From the NCBI GenBank assembly GCA_963575745.1, contig CAUYUJ010005780.1:691001-755000 (forward strand): a stretch of 64,000 bases of DNA. The letters are read 5' to 3'. This DNA is from Prorocentrum cordatum (lineage: Eukaryota; Sar; Dinophyceae; Prorocentrales; Prorocentraceae). The notes beneath the pieces are model-generated. The model did no database searches, had not been told where the DNA came from, and saw only the letters and a program-made list of their open reading frames with translations. Positions 31,126-42,277 of the stretch are shown in pieces (within the stretch, counting starts at the first letter, position 1; every line of letters starts with the position of its first letter). The position numbers and the translations under genes are program-made.

Positions 31126-32585
31126 TCCCGCAATCCCCACCGTCCCCCTCCATCCTCTTCCCGACTACCCAATTGGAACCATCAGGCGGCGGACAACGGG
31201 CGCACCGGATCGCCAGACGCAAAACTCCGCCGACAAGTACCCCGCGAAAGTCGTCTCTTAGAGGAAGCGGAGCGACACACGTAACAAGCGCACTGGCAGG
31301 ATTGTCTGCCACGCTCTTTCTGTTGGGCCTCCTAATCCCCTTTCACTCCTGCTACCTCACATTCCCTGCTCGCTCTGGTTGGTCTCACCCCCCTCCCTTC
31401 CGCCTGGAAAGAGTCCAACCTGGAACACACCCTATGTGCACAACGCAGTCGGATCCGGCAGAAGGGGGCCGGCGGCGGAGACGGAGAACGCAAGGGCGAC
31501 CGACGAATGATGCAAAGGTGTCTCTACTGAATCTAGTCGTCTCAAGATCGACCCCAGGACCTTCACATGAACGCGCCCAGACCAGGATCCCGACGTGGAT
31601 CCAGCCGCGGCGACGAAAGACTGAAGACTGCCATATACAAAAAAACACACTTCGACCATCGATCCTCGCCGCCGTCGTCGTCGTCGACGCCGCCTCTGTG
31701 TCGTCTCCGTCCTCAAATCGAGGCGGCAACGCCCACGGGCCTTCCTCAGCCCGCCGGTCACCGCGCGCGCCACCTCGTGGGGCATCTCCTCGCGAAGGGG
31801 GGCGGGGTCTCCTCCTCCTCCTCCTCCTCCTCCTTCTCCTCCTCCTCCTCCGCCCGCTTCCGTCCTCCTGTCCATTTCCTAACAGTCTTAGGTGATCACG
31901 GCGTGCACCCCGACAAACGAATTAGTGCAACTGGGCAGAGCACTGCAAAGCAAAGCAGCGCTCAGATAACTAGGCACTGCAGAATAACACCATGCGGGAA
32001 GCGGTGCAAAGTAAAAGCCAACGCAAAGACGTGCAAAGCAATGCCAGGAAATGAGAGCAGCACATCTAAATTCAGCGTAACGCGTACATACAGAGCAAAA
32101 GAGCGCGCGGCGAAACCGATCAATGCAACGCAATGTCACACAATTCATGGGCACATCCTGTGGCTACGGAGAAGAAAACATCCTGGGCCTCGGGCGCGGA
32201 CGCAACCCGTGTGCAAATCACACGGCACTACCCGGGGCCCAAGGCGCAACCCGTTGGGCAACCTGTGGCGCAACCCGTCATTGGGTGCGCTCACGCGTTG
32301 CGCTACAGGTTGCCCCAACGGGGATTCGGCGCACCCATCGTTCGGAAACTGTGGGTAGAAACATTGAGTAGAAAGGGAATGAAAGCGGATTGGGTGTTTA
32401 CCTGCCCCCAAAAAAGAAGGACGAGGGGAAGTCCGCCGACCCCTTGGGGTTCATCGGCATGTGTCATCGGCGTGCGAAATGCTTCCCACTTCCCACTCCC
32501 CAAACCACTCCCTCCCCCAGGAGCCTGGTCCGGTCGATTTGGAGGGGGGGGGCTCCCCCTGGGACCGCCCGAACGCCTGACGGGG
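31126..32585. other. No supported gene
   Basis: A CCT tract lies at 31803-31850. 31940-32120 is rich in GCAAAG/GCACTGC words. Nothing gene-like is supported. Confidence 0.4.
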
Positions 32586-32589
32586 GGAC

Positions 32590-33180
32590 AGAGGGCCCCA
32601 AGAGGCTCTCTGGACGGTCCAAGACGACCACGGGCCGCCGAAAGATCTATCCAAAACGCGCACGCCGTCCTCCAGACGGCCCAAAAAGGCCCCCCTAAAC
32701 GCCCCAAAAAGACCCCAAGAGGCGTCCCAAGAAGGCCTCCAAGAGCAAAAATCGCCCCAATGTCCTCGGAAAGCGTGCGTTTGTGCACATTCGCCTCTTG
32801 TGCGTTGACAACATCCACGACGGCCGAAGAAGCCTTCGCCCCAAGACGGCCCAAGAGGCCCCCAAGAGGAGAGGGCCCCAAGATCGCTCAAGAAAAACCC
32901 AGCCCAGAGGGGGCCCCAGGACAGCCCCAGGAGCGGGCCCGGAAGGGGGAACCCGAACGGACATCTCGAGCCTTCGACCCCAAAACGCCCCTCGGCTGCT
33001 CCAAAAAAGCCCCCGCAGGCCCCCAAACGAAACCCAGGAAGCCTCCAGGAGGCCCCCACGAGGTTCAACAACTGGTTCCCAAACGCCCGCGGGACCCCCC
33101 CCACGAGGCCCCCCATCTGCCATCCGAGTGGCCTCGGACCGCAGCCCAGGCAAGGCGGCGGGATGTGCCGAACGCCATTC
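32590..33180 (+). repeat. CCAAGAGGCC array with conserved blocks
   Basis: Array units at 32600-32760 and 32840-33060 surround a unique piece. The shared block ATCTCGAGCCTTCGACCCCA lies at about 32963 and the right end CAAGGCGGCGGGATGTGCCG at about 33151, like the one near 9030. Confidence 0.75.
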
Positions 33181-33199
33181 GGTCACTTTCTTCTGGTTT

Positions 33200-33494
33200 T
33201 TTGACGTATGTCTTCCAACTGCAAACGTGGGTTCCCATCCGTTCTCTTATGCGCGCACGACAAACACTGAACATGTCAGCAGCGGAAATCACTGCTCCCT
33301 GTGCGGGCGGTGCCGCCCTTGCCTGGGGCCCCAAGGGAATCCTTCGCGAGCTCGCGGTCGACTTTCCAAGAGGGCCCTGGCACGCCCCACATATCGCTCC
33401 AAGACACCCACGACGGCTCCAAATCGTACTGTGACAGATGCCCGCCATTTGTAAACGTGGGTTCTCGCCCGTTCCCCCATGCGTGCATGGCGAA

Positions 33495-33529
<35 letters not shown>

Positions 33530-34660
33530 CCTAAGAGAACTGCACACACATCCCGCACAGCTCGGAACTACCGCCTCCTGACCCTCGAGAGATCCTCGAC
33601 AGCATCGTGGACAGCCCTCGCCAACCCACTCCCGCATCTCAGCACACGTTCTTCCACCCAAGCGGGGCCCCGACACGCCCCACGAAACGGCAACGACGGT
33701 CCCAAAACGTGTTTTGACGTATGCCCGCCAATTACAAACGTGGGTTCTCACCCATTTTCCTATGCGTGCACGGCGAGCACAGAAAATGTCAGCCGCAACT
33801 GCCTGTGCGGGTGGTGCCGCGCTTAGTAGGGGTCGCGGAATCTTCCGCGACCACGCGGTAGAATGTCCAAAAAGGGCCCGACATGCCCCGTATCTCGCCC
33901 CAAGACGCCCACGACGGCTCCCGTGTCTCCTCCATGCGTGCACGGCGAACACTGACAATGCCAGCCGAAGAAATCACTACTGGCGGGTGCGGGCGACGTC
34001 GCGATTGCCAGGGGGTCCCGGGATACTCCTTGGCGAGCACGACGCTGTCCAAGAAGGCCCGACACGCCCACCGTCTCACTCCAAGACGCCCACGACGGCT
34101 TCAAGGCTGCCCCAGAAGCCTCGAAAACACTTGACGAGAGCCCCACGCAGCTTCTCAGCTGCTATCAGACGTTTCTTTAAGCCCAAAGCGTTCCCACGAC
34201 CGCGCCACGACGGTCCCACCGGCCACCAGAAAGGCCACGAACCAAAGCACGAGACGTCGAACACGAGCCCGTGCGGGCGGTGCCGCGCTTGCCGGGGGTC
34301 CCGGGGGAAATCTTTCGCGAGCACGCGGTATACTGCCCAAGAGGGTCCCAACACGCCCCACACGTCGCTCCAAGACGCCGACGACAGCTCCAAAGCGTAT
34401 TTTGGCAAATGACAAATGGCCACCGTTTGTAAGCGTGAGTTCTCGCCAGTTTCCCCATGCGTGCACGGCGAACACTGACAATGCCAGCCGAAGAAATCAC
34501 TACTGGCGGTGCGGGCGGCGTCGCGATTGCGAGGGTTCCCACGGCACTCCTTCGCGAGCACGCGGTACATTGTCCAAGAGGGCCCTGACACGCCCCACAC
34601 CTCACTCCAAAACGCCCACGACGGCTCCAAAACGGCCCCAGAAACGTCGAACACACGTGA
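33200..34660. repeat. Diverged tandem array, units about 200-300 bp
   Basis: Six units recognisable by, in order, AAACGTGGGTTCTCGCCCGT, CATGCGTGCACGGCGAACAC, AAATCACTACTGGCGG, a GCGCTTGCCGGGGGTCCC block, TTCGCGAGCACGCGGTA, and CGCTCCAAGACGCCCACGAC. Units start near 33220, 33440, 33730, 33925, 34265 and 34430. A (GA)n tract interrupts the second at 33497-33527, and unrelated DNA lies at 34120-34255. Confidence 0.8.
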
Positions 34661-35990
34661 CGAGAACCCCACGCAGCTTTTCAAGAGGGCTTCCAGGGGC
34701 CAACTCCGTCAATGTCCCACAGGTTGAGAGAAAGTGCACTTTGCGGCATAATCAGGATCATCTTCGGGCGTCCGCCATCACAGCGTATTATTGTTTTACA
34801 CGACGGCGTGATTGCAGACCCACCATCCTGCAACGTGCACGCGGGGCAACATCTGCCGACCCGTTGGGGTGTCGTCGGCGTGTGAGATGCTCCCCCCTCT
34901 TGGGTTGTTGTCGGGGCCTGTATCTAGAGCCGTTACATGGCGGCCGACACAACTGTCCGCAGATTCTGCCGATCTGCGGATTGCAGCCCTGAGCACGTCG
35001 TCTGCGGCAACAGAAAGCACAACACTTATACGCCGACCTTACGCGGGCAGCCTACGCGCCGTTGAAGATGACACCGTTTTCGCCCGTCGCTCACTTAGAG
35101 CCTGAATGATCGGCCAACCAGGAGATCAATCTCCGGCATGGAGATCCGGAACTCCAGCCCGGATGTTAGAGGCCCTAGGCCTCCTCCCCGATTCCCACCC
35201 TCTCCACCCCATCAGCAGGGGTGTCCGTCAGCTTCGTGATGATGCGCTCCTCCATCTTATGAAGCTGGCCTGAGCAGGGGAGGGCGGACAGCCGAAGGAT
35301 TGAAGCTCGGAGGCCTGCGCAGTTCAGCGAGGGCCCATTTCACTGATCCCAAGTCACCTGTCCCCCGCCCTCCCTCCTTCGCGGGCAACAGGTGGGGAGG
35401 GATGCTAATCGAATTGGTGCGCGAAGCGAGGGTATCCCAGGGTGGCGAAGTCTAACTGTGTTCGAGAGCGAACAGATGGGACAGCAAGCGACCGGACGGC
35501 AGGCGCACGTTCGACAACCCGCTGTGACCCTCGGGCACGTGAGGCAAGTTTCCTTCCCTCGGTCCACACACGGCACCATGGCCTCACGGCTCTCACGGTG
35601 CGCTGTTGCCCACGGCCCACGGCCGCAGCAGGCCAAGGGCCCACAAGGAAGCGGCATTCCCGCCCTGGTCTCCCCGTCAGTGAGACAAGTCAGTAGGGAT
35701 ACTGATACTGCTTTGTTGCCCCGACTCGACAGTACACGGCAACCAAGGTGCCAGGCTGAAGCCGGCACTTGAGCGGAGGTGGGCCACCCACTCGGTCGAG
35801 ACGTCGTTCTCAGTGCTGCCGACTGGCAGCAGCGACGGCTGTGGCTGCAACCGAGCGGGCACGAAACAACTGTTTTCCGAAATCACCACCAACCCTCCGA
35901 AAGGAGTACTGGGCAAATCTGCGGCCTTACATGCACAAGATCCTCAACTACGCTTTTTGGCCCCGGATTCTGCAAACTCCCCCGCATCCT
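34661..35990. other. No confidently supported gene
   Basis: A minus-strand stretch at about 34830-35020 reads VLSVAADDVLRAAIRRSAES and looks exon-like but has no ATG. Its neighbour GGGGTGTCGTCGGCG recalls a block near 32445. 35340-35770 is open on both strands without a clear winner. Confidence 0.4.
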
Positions 35991-36447
35991 TCTAGTATGC
36001 CAAGTCACGGAGAAAGACGCTTGCACCGAAAGTAACATCTGCGGCTATTAGCTGCATGTTGCCAGAAGAAAAGGGTTGCGTTCCTGCCAGGACGTGCTCC
36101 ACGAACGGGATAATCTTGGTCGGCAACTCCCACAATTTTCTCTTGAAATAGTGTGCGATCCACGACCCCACGGACTCGGAGGTGACAGAGGACACTGTCC
36201 CTGGCATCTCCCCTGCGCCATCAACATACCGTACTGGGCAACGCCGTCGCCAAAACGGCGGAGCTTCCTCACAAATAATCAGGTCAGATCTCGATCTCAA
36301 GAACTCTAGTTCCGCCTATGCCCAGAAGCCTCACAACATTCCCCACCCCGAAGCAATACTTTGCGTTGCCGGGCATCGATCTTCAACTCCAGAGTCTGAA
36401 GGCAGCCCGTGTTGAACAAAGCCCCCATACGGCCATTACCTATCGGT

Positions 36448-36801
36448 CTAGTCAGTCGGGAAGGCACTGGGCCTCGCCAAAAGGAGGAACAAGTGCAAGC
36501 GTTCAGAGGCATCCTTGAGCTTTGACGCAAACAAAAACGACGCAGACACACGATCGATTGTATTGCAACGGCGGGTCATTGGCTCAGCCTGCTGCATTCT
36601 GGAAGGCAGGTGGAGCAAACGCTCCATGAAGCAGAACAGGACGGGCAGCGCGAGCAGCACGGCCGCCACAGCCCCAATCACATAGGTCATGAAATTGCCG
36701 AGGACCACCTTGACAGAACTTGATATGAAATGTCCGAGCCTCCTGACCCAGGCGCCGATATGCGTCCCGCCCCCCGCTCTCACAAACAAGCATACCCCCA
36801 C
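36448..36801 (-). CDS. Possible exon of a membrane protein
   Basis: The frame is open for 117 codons with a good membrane segment (FMTYVIGAVAAVLLALPVLF, residues about 37-57) after an amphipathic stretch WVRRLGHFISSSVKVVLG, then a charged tail with RMQQAEPMTRR and FLFASKLKDASERLHLF. There is no ATG at the left end (GTG only marks the open region), so if real it is an internal exon. A second exon-like minus-strand stretch lies downstream at 35992-36300 (SESVGSWIAHYFKRKLWELP). The pattern of helix, membrane segment and charged helix would fit many transporters; I cannot name a family. Competing ATG frame at 36793 is cysteine-rich and less protein-like. Confidence 0.35.
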   Translation of the reverse strand: MGVCLFVRAGGGTHIGAWVRRLGHFISSSVKVVLGNFMTYVIGAVAAVLLALPVLFCFMERLLHLPSRMQQAEPMTRRCNTIDRVSASFLFASKLKDASERLHLFLLLARPSAFPTD

Positions 36802-37342
36802 ACGTATCCTAACAAGTCACGCCCATGATGGATGCTGACTGAAATCAGGATGGGCCTCGTGGAGCATCGGAATGACAATTCCGTCGTTGCCCGACGACTT
36901 CGAGACCCTTGGACGAGATCTCATATCCCCAGGCCACATGAGCATCGTCACCACCCCCTGACGTATCTCACAACTGTGATGTGGATCCTGCTCCCCCTGG
37001 CACCTCCACCTTTAAAGCATTGCCGTGGTCTACGTTCTCATGTCCCTCCCTCTCGCCACCCCCCTGTCGCTCCCCCCACTCACATCCTCCCATTTCTTCT
37101 CCTCCTCCTCCTCCTCGACCCTCTCGTCGGCTTCCTCCTGCTCCACCTCCTCCGCTTCCACTTCCTCATCCATCTCGCACCCCTGCTGCTACTCTCAACA
37201 TTTCACATCCTGCCCGTCATGCTCCGCCTCCTGATCCTATTCCACCCTTCTCTGTCACCCGCCTCATCGCCCCTCCTCCTCCTCTCCTGCTCTCCCTGGT
37301 CATTATCCCCCCCCACCCCACTCCCCCCTGCGGATGATATTC
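36802..37342. other. No supported gene; CCT-rich
   Basis: Pyrimidine-rich DNA at 37040-37330. Nothing else seen. Confidence 0.5.
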
Positions 37343-37830
37343 CAATCCCACCAGCCCTCTGGGCGTCGGTGGTTTAGAGCGTTTCCTCTTCCACCCCTCC
37401 TTCTTCCCCCTCGGGGAGGGGTTTACCCCTCCCCCTCCCCCCTCCCCACTGACCTGGACAGGGGGGGCGGGGAGCGGTCAGAGCGTCCAAAACGGCCTCG
37501 CCGAGGAAGCCAAAATCATTGATTTTACTAAGGATGTGGCCCCATTTTGGCCCCCAGAGGGGGCAGCACTAATTGAAGCTCCCCTCTTCTTTGATCGATT
37601 TCCTCCAAGATGGCCCCAAGAAGCGCCCAGGAGGCACCAAGAGGCCCCAAGATGGCCCCAAGATGGCCCCAAGAGGCCCCCAGGAGGCCCCCAACAGGAT
37701 CCCAAACGACCCAAAGAGGCCCCCCCGAGGCACCCAAGACGCCGGAAAGCCCCTCAGGACGACCCTCTACTCGCCTGGGCGTCGTTTCTGGACGGGCTGG
37801 TGGGGATACGCGAAGCGTCTAGAATTCTTC
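37343..37830 (+). mobile_element. Dispersed element CAATCCCAC...GGATACGCGAAGCG, copy 1
   Basis: About 490 bp, matching 40447-41365 in block order: CCCTCTGGGCGT, GGGGTTTACCCCTCCCCCT, GTCCAAAACGGCCTCG, ATCATTGATTTTACTAAGG, CCTCTTCTTTGATCGAT, a CCAAG array, then GGGCTGGTGGGGATACGCGA. It is non-coding. Confidence 0.8.
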
Positions 37831-38327
37831 CCATCCTCTTTGTCATCAATGTGGACTTCCTGAGGAGCCTCGTATTCCTTCTCTGCAATATCCTTCTCCT
37901 TCCACGTGCATCCCTCCTCCCCCCCCTCCCGCTTCCATCGTCCATCTGCAATTGACTCATCCCTTGTCTGTCTGCCGTCCCGTCATCTGGAGATCTGCCC
38001 TCCCTCCCATATCCACCATGCCAACTCCAACTCCTTCCATGCCCCATCCCTCCTACCTCGGGTATGTTTGTCTTTCCCTCCTTATCATCCCTCCTCTTCC
38101 GCTGCATAAGTCACCATCTAACCATGCTCCTGCTCAACATCGTAATCAACCATTGCCACTCGAAGGAGATCATGACTTTCGACAGATACTCGCGCCCAGG
38201 CTGCCCATTCCGAAAGAATGCGCAGATGCGGCTGCGACCTGTATCACGCCGAGCCACCAGAGGAGCTGCACCAGCACGCAGAAAGCTAGAAGATGATTCT
38301 TACCAGCGAAGGGCACTGACCCATCTG
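37831..38327. other. No supported gene
   Basis: Nothing convincing; C/T-rich at 37905-38100. Confidence 0.4.
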
Positions 38328-38490
38328 GGGAACCCGAAAGGCACCAATACATCTACTCTCCGGACCTCTCCCAGGGTGCGTGCTGACCAGAATTTCGATG
38401 CGAATCCAGCGGTGGCGACGAAGGTCTCCCAGGAGGCCCGAAAAGGCGAAAACGAGGCACACGTCACGGTATGGGTGCCTGGTCCTCCTC
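38328..38490 (+). repeat. GCGTTCTGACC family, copy 2
   Basis: GGGTGCGTGCTGACCAGAAT, TTCGATGCGAATCCAGCGG, GGCGACGAAGGTCTCCCAGG and GCCCGAAAAGGCGAAAAC occur in order; the most complete copy in the window. Confidence 0.8.
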
Positions 38491-38514
38491 TGATCATCCG
38501 CCCTCAGAAACCGT

Positions 38515-38698
38515 GAGGCGGGGATTTACCTTCGGGAGGGGAGCGATCCTCGGAGACCTCGAAGGGCATTGGATACGTTCCGAGAGAAGCATTCACACAT
38601 GTGCTCGAGGCGGGGATTTACCTTCGGGAGGGGAACGATCCTCGGAGACCTCGAAGGGCATTGGATACGTTCCGAGAGAAGCACTCCCACGTGTGCTC
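38515..38698 (+). repeat. 92-bp tandem duplication
   Basis: Two units starting GAGGCGGGGATTTACCTTCG at 38515 and 38607, nearly identical to the end (GAAGCATTCACACATGTGCT against GAAGCACTCCCACGTGTGCT). Confidence 0.95.
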
Positions 38699-39227
38699 GC
38701 ACCACACGGCTCTCGTGGCTCTGCCGCTGCGGGTGCTTGCTCTGCTCCGTCGGTCGGCCGGCTTTCCTCTTGTCCTCCCTCGGGCTCGCTGCCCCCCTGC
38801 CGCCACCTTGCCTGGCCTCCGCATCTGCAGGCTCGTGGGACCCAGGTGCCCAGCAGCTCAATACCTGACACTGGAGCACCAACCTACCAACATGTTATGC
38901 AGCACTGGACAAGTGCAGCTGGGTCACGGGACATACCAGCAAAAAATTGATGGACTCTCCGACTCAACACTGGTCTGCTCACACGCCTTCAATAGACGAG
39001 CGCGTTCCACTACTCGCAGAGTAGCTACTCGCAAGTCGCCTGGATCCGCCGCGGGGGATCTACGATAAATCATATCGAAGCAGGCATGTGTTTTGTCGGG
39101 CGTTTGCGAGTAGGCACTTTGCAAGTAGTGGAACGCGGCCAGTGATTCAAGGGCACTGGGTCCCTCCAAAAGCGTTCCGGCATGCGAGAACTGAGAAACC
39201 GAGAAACACCGATAGACTGCTACTTCC
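38699..39227. other. No supported gene
   Basis: Contains only the fold-back listed next. Confidence 0.4.
39001..39137. repeat. Inverted repeat with 34-bp arms
   Basis: Left arm 39001-39034 begins CGCGTTCCACTACTCGC; right arm 39104-39137 ends AAGTAGTGGAACGCG. 29 of 34 positions pair by eye. Loop of 69 bp without features. Confidence 0.85.
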
Positions 39228-39340
39228 CAAACCACTCACGTGCTGCGTTCTGACCGGAATTTCGTGGCGAATCCAGCTGTGGCGACGAGGGCCTCCCAGG
39301 AAGCCCATGACGGGCGAAAGCGAGGTAGGATAGCAACACC
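39228..39340 (+). repeat. GCGTTCTGACC family, copy 3
   Basis: GTGCTGCGTTCTGACCGGAA, GCGAATCCAGCTGTGGCGAC and GGAAGCCCATGACGGGCGAA match copy 2. Confidence 0.75.
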
Positions 39341-40446
39341 TCCTCCTCCTCCTCTGGTAAACGAACGTCTGCGTCGAACGGCGCGCTCCTAGAGCGCACA
39401 CCATGAAGATGCCCACGACAGCGCCGCCCGTCAGGACCCCACATGGGGGCACTCCCGGGCACGGGACGCCCCGAACAAGCGGCCGCGCCGAAGTGGCAGA
39501 GGGGGGTGCGGCTGCAGCCATCGTGCAGCCATTGGAAAGGTTGACTCAGGAACGGAGGGGCTCTTCTGGCCACAGCGAGCCTTGGCCACAAGCAGGTTCA
39601 CCGATTTAGATCTAAGAAGCGGCCGGAAAACCAGATCCCCTCCCGAGCCCAATGTGGTCCATGATTCAACGTCTCGCCTGCACACTCCTGTCATCTTCCC
39701 CGCTTCTGGCTCCACTGCCCTTCCCCTTCTTCCGCTCATCTCCGCATCAACCCTCCTCATTTCCGTTCCGCTTCCCTCCGAAGGTGTGGGCAGCGGCGAG
39801 AACTAAGCACCAACGAGGGTGCTCTTCGAACAGAGGCCCCACTTGACAGAAACATGGTTCGCTGTATTGACGACGCACCACCAATGGCTTGCTTCGAGTA
39901 GGCAATCCCATAAGTGGCAAGATGTACCCACGCTTCGACGTATGCCACGACGGCACTATGTGCTTCGGCAATCGACCCTTCGGAATCTTCGCAGCATCAC
40001 TCGGGCAACTCCAACATAGGACCATAAGAGGGCCGATCTGGAAGGTCATCATTCCCGGGGCGCGCCGAAGAACCCAGGGGTCAAAATTCCGCGAAAGGAC
40101 AACGAAATCCTTGGCGAGGGGTTCGGCAAAGGGGTTGCTCTGCCTGCAATTCCGGAAGAGGAATCAACTCTCGGCTTCGGGGGTGCTGGCGCGCGGGATC
40201 CCACCACCCCCACGCAACCAGAGGAGAAGAAACGCGAGAGCCCAGATTGTACATGAAAATGGAACGCAACATCACTCTGGTAGTGGTTGTGCTCGGAAAC
40301 TGTACCAATATTACGTTCACGCTACTGTGTGTCCTACTTCCGAGATCGGCATTCTATACTGTCTCCTTACTCCTTCATCGCAATCCGCTGGCTTCCCTGT
40401 GGGGCCACCAGGCTGTAGGACTAGGTTGCTGCTCCATGCGCAGTTG
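39341..40446. other. No confidently supported gene
   Basis: 39747-40050 is open and protein-like on both strands (plus: YPRFDVCHDGTMCFGNRPFG; minus: GYILPLMGLPTRSKPLVVRR), so the strand cannot be chosen. Otherwise nothing seen. Confidence 0.4.
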
Positions 40447-41365
40447 CAATCCCACTAGCCCTCTGGGCGTAGGTGGTTCCGGGAATTTTCTCTTCCATCT
40501 TCCACTTTCCCTTCGGGAAGGGGTTTACCCCTCCCCCTAACCCCCTCCCCTGGACCTGGACGGAGGGTTTCGCTGGTAGTTGGAGCGTCCAAAACGGCCT
40601 CGGCGAGGGAACCGAAATCATCGGTTTTACTAAGGTTTTGGCCCCATTTTGGCCTCTTGGGGGGCAGTGCTAATTGACCCCACCCTCTTCTTTGATCGAT
40701 CTCCTCCAAGATGGCCCCAAGAGGCGCCTAGGAGGCCCCAAGAGGCGCCAAGATGGCCCCAAGATGGCCCCAAGAGGCCGCCATGAGGCACCAAAAAGCC
40801 CCCAAGAGGCTCCAAGAGGCTCCCAGGATGGTTCCAAGAGGCCTCCAAGAGGCTCCAAGAGGCCGCCATGAAGCTCCAATAGACCCCCTAGAGGCCCCAA
40901 GAGGCCTCCAACAGGCCCCTAAGAGCCCCCCAAGAGGATCCCAAGCGGCCTCAAGAGGCCCCCCCGAAGCACCCAAGACGCCCAAGAGCCCCCATTGACC
41001 GCCAAGAGACCCCCAAGACGCCCGAAGAGGCTTCCAAAAGGCTTCCAAGAGGCATCCGAGCGGCATTCAACCATCCACCCAGCGTCATCATTCTCCTCAT
41101 CCTCCTTCGATCGGTTCCCCGCCACCCCCTCATCTATCCATCTGGCCTCCTCTTCCGCCTCATCCTTTGGTTGTCCCTCTGGTTGCTCCCCCACTTCCCT
41201 GATCTCTTCAACTTGCCTGGACATCGTTTCTGGATGGGCTGGTGGGGATACTCTTTTTTTTACAGCCGCAGGCGGAAGCGCCAGCGGCGGGAGGTCGCGG
41301 GCGGGCTACGGCCGCGACTAAATTGCCTAGCTGGTGGGGATACGCGAAGCGTCAAGAATTTCAAG
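40447..41365 (+). mobile_element. Dispersed element CAATCCCAC...GGATACGCGAAGCG, copy 2
   Basis: Same block order as 37343-37830 but with a longer CCAAG array (40705-41060) and a duplicated right end (GGCTGGTGGGGATACTC at 41238, CTGGTGGGGATACGCGAAGC at 41331). Length difference between copies lies in the array and the right end. Confidence 0.8.
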
Positions 41366-41520
41366 TCTCCAATGCTAGAATCCTGCGTTCTGCTTCTTAC
41401 TGTAAAGTACTGAAATCCGCGCGAGGGGGAGAGCCCCAAAAGAGCAATTGACCACCCTCGGATCGCGTGCTCTGAATTCACGGGGGGGGGGGGGGCGTGG
41501 GACATATAAAAATACATGAG

Positions 41521-41830
41521 ATTCGCGTCCCCGAGGCCACCATCCCTCGCACATTACACGATATTCGCGCCCCCCGAGGCCACAAACTCTCAAACATTGC
41601 ACGAGTCTTGCGTCCCCGAGGCAACCAACTTTCGCAATTCATCTATAATCGAATCCCAGAGGCCATCATCCTGCGTAAATTACACAATTTTCGAGTCCCC
41701 CCAGGCCATAAAGCCTTGCAGCTTACACATTTGTTGCGTCCCCGAGGCAACACACCCTTGTAATGTACCAAGATGCTCGCGTCCCCCAGGCCCGAAACCC
41801 TCGCAAGTTAAACCATATTCGCATTGCCGA
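41521..41830 (+). repeat. About 42-bp minisatellite, eight diverged units
   Basis: Each unit carries ATTCGCGTCCCCGAGGCC or a variant followed by an AAACTCTCGCA-like stretch; starts near 41521, 41562, 41606, 41648, 41689, 41733, 41775 and 41817. A poly-G run (41482-41496) lies just to the left. Confidence 0.8.
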
Positions 41831-41937
41831 GGCCAAGAGTGCTCCAAGGCGCCCAGAGATGGTTCCAAGACGGCCCAAAGAGGCCCCAAGAACGCTCCAA
41901 GAGGCCTTCCGAGTGAGACCCAGGAGGTCAAAATGAT
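41830..41937 (+). repeat. Short CCAAG array at the left edge of the retroelement
   Basis: CCAAGAGTGCT..., CCAAGACGGCCC, CCAAGAACGCT units end 25 bases before the element boundary; another array starts about 60 bases past the other boundary, so the element probably landed in or beside an array. Confidence 0.7.
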
Positions 41938-42023
41938 GGACGTCCCGAGATCTTTTCAAGGCGGGGACTCGGATGAACGATCGGCTGCGCGTCCTGGCGC
42001 TCAGCTGTGAGGCACCATCAACC
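41938..42023 (-). repeat. Split direct repeat B2
   Basis: 86 bp beginning GGACGTCCCGAGATCTTTTC on the + strand; differs from B1 at one base (ACTCGG against GCTCGG). Forms the 3' end of the element. Confidence 0.9.
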
Positions 42024-42097
42024 ATAAAGAGAAAAATGAGACAAAGTAAGTGCAGTGATGTGCACGCGCATGCTTGAGAGGGTTCGGGGGGGCGGGG

Positions 42098-42191
42098 GAC
42101 CAGAGAAGCTATGCGATGCAAGAAAGAGCGGAGGCAAAGGGGCGACAGATGGAAAACCCCTCTTGACTTCTTCACGTTCAAGCACAAACCA
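42098..42191 (-). repeat. Split direct repeat A2
   Basis: 94 bp from GACCAGAGAAGCTATG to AAGCACAAACCA on the + strand, abutting B1 directly. By eye it differs from A1 by eight substitutions and one indel. Confidence 0.85.
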
Positions 42192-42277
42192 GGACGTCCC
42201 GAGATCTTTTCAAGGCGGGGGCTCGGATGAACGATCGGCTGCGCGTCCTGGCGCTCAGCTGTGAGGCACCATCAACC
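42192..42277 (-). repeat. Split direct repeat B1
   Basis: 86 bp, one mismatch to B2. The methyltransferase-like frame stops inside it (42274-42272). Confidence 0.9.

Noticed and set aside
40640-40660. CCCCATTTTGGCC as another leader relict
   Set aside because: Only the CCATTTTGG core matches; it is part of a dispersed element present also at 37545 and lacks CTCAAG.
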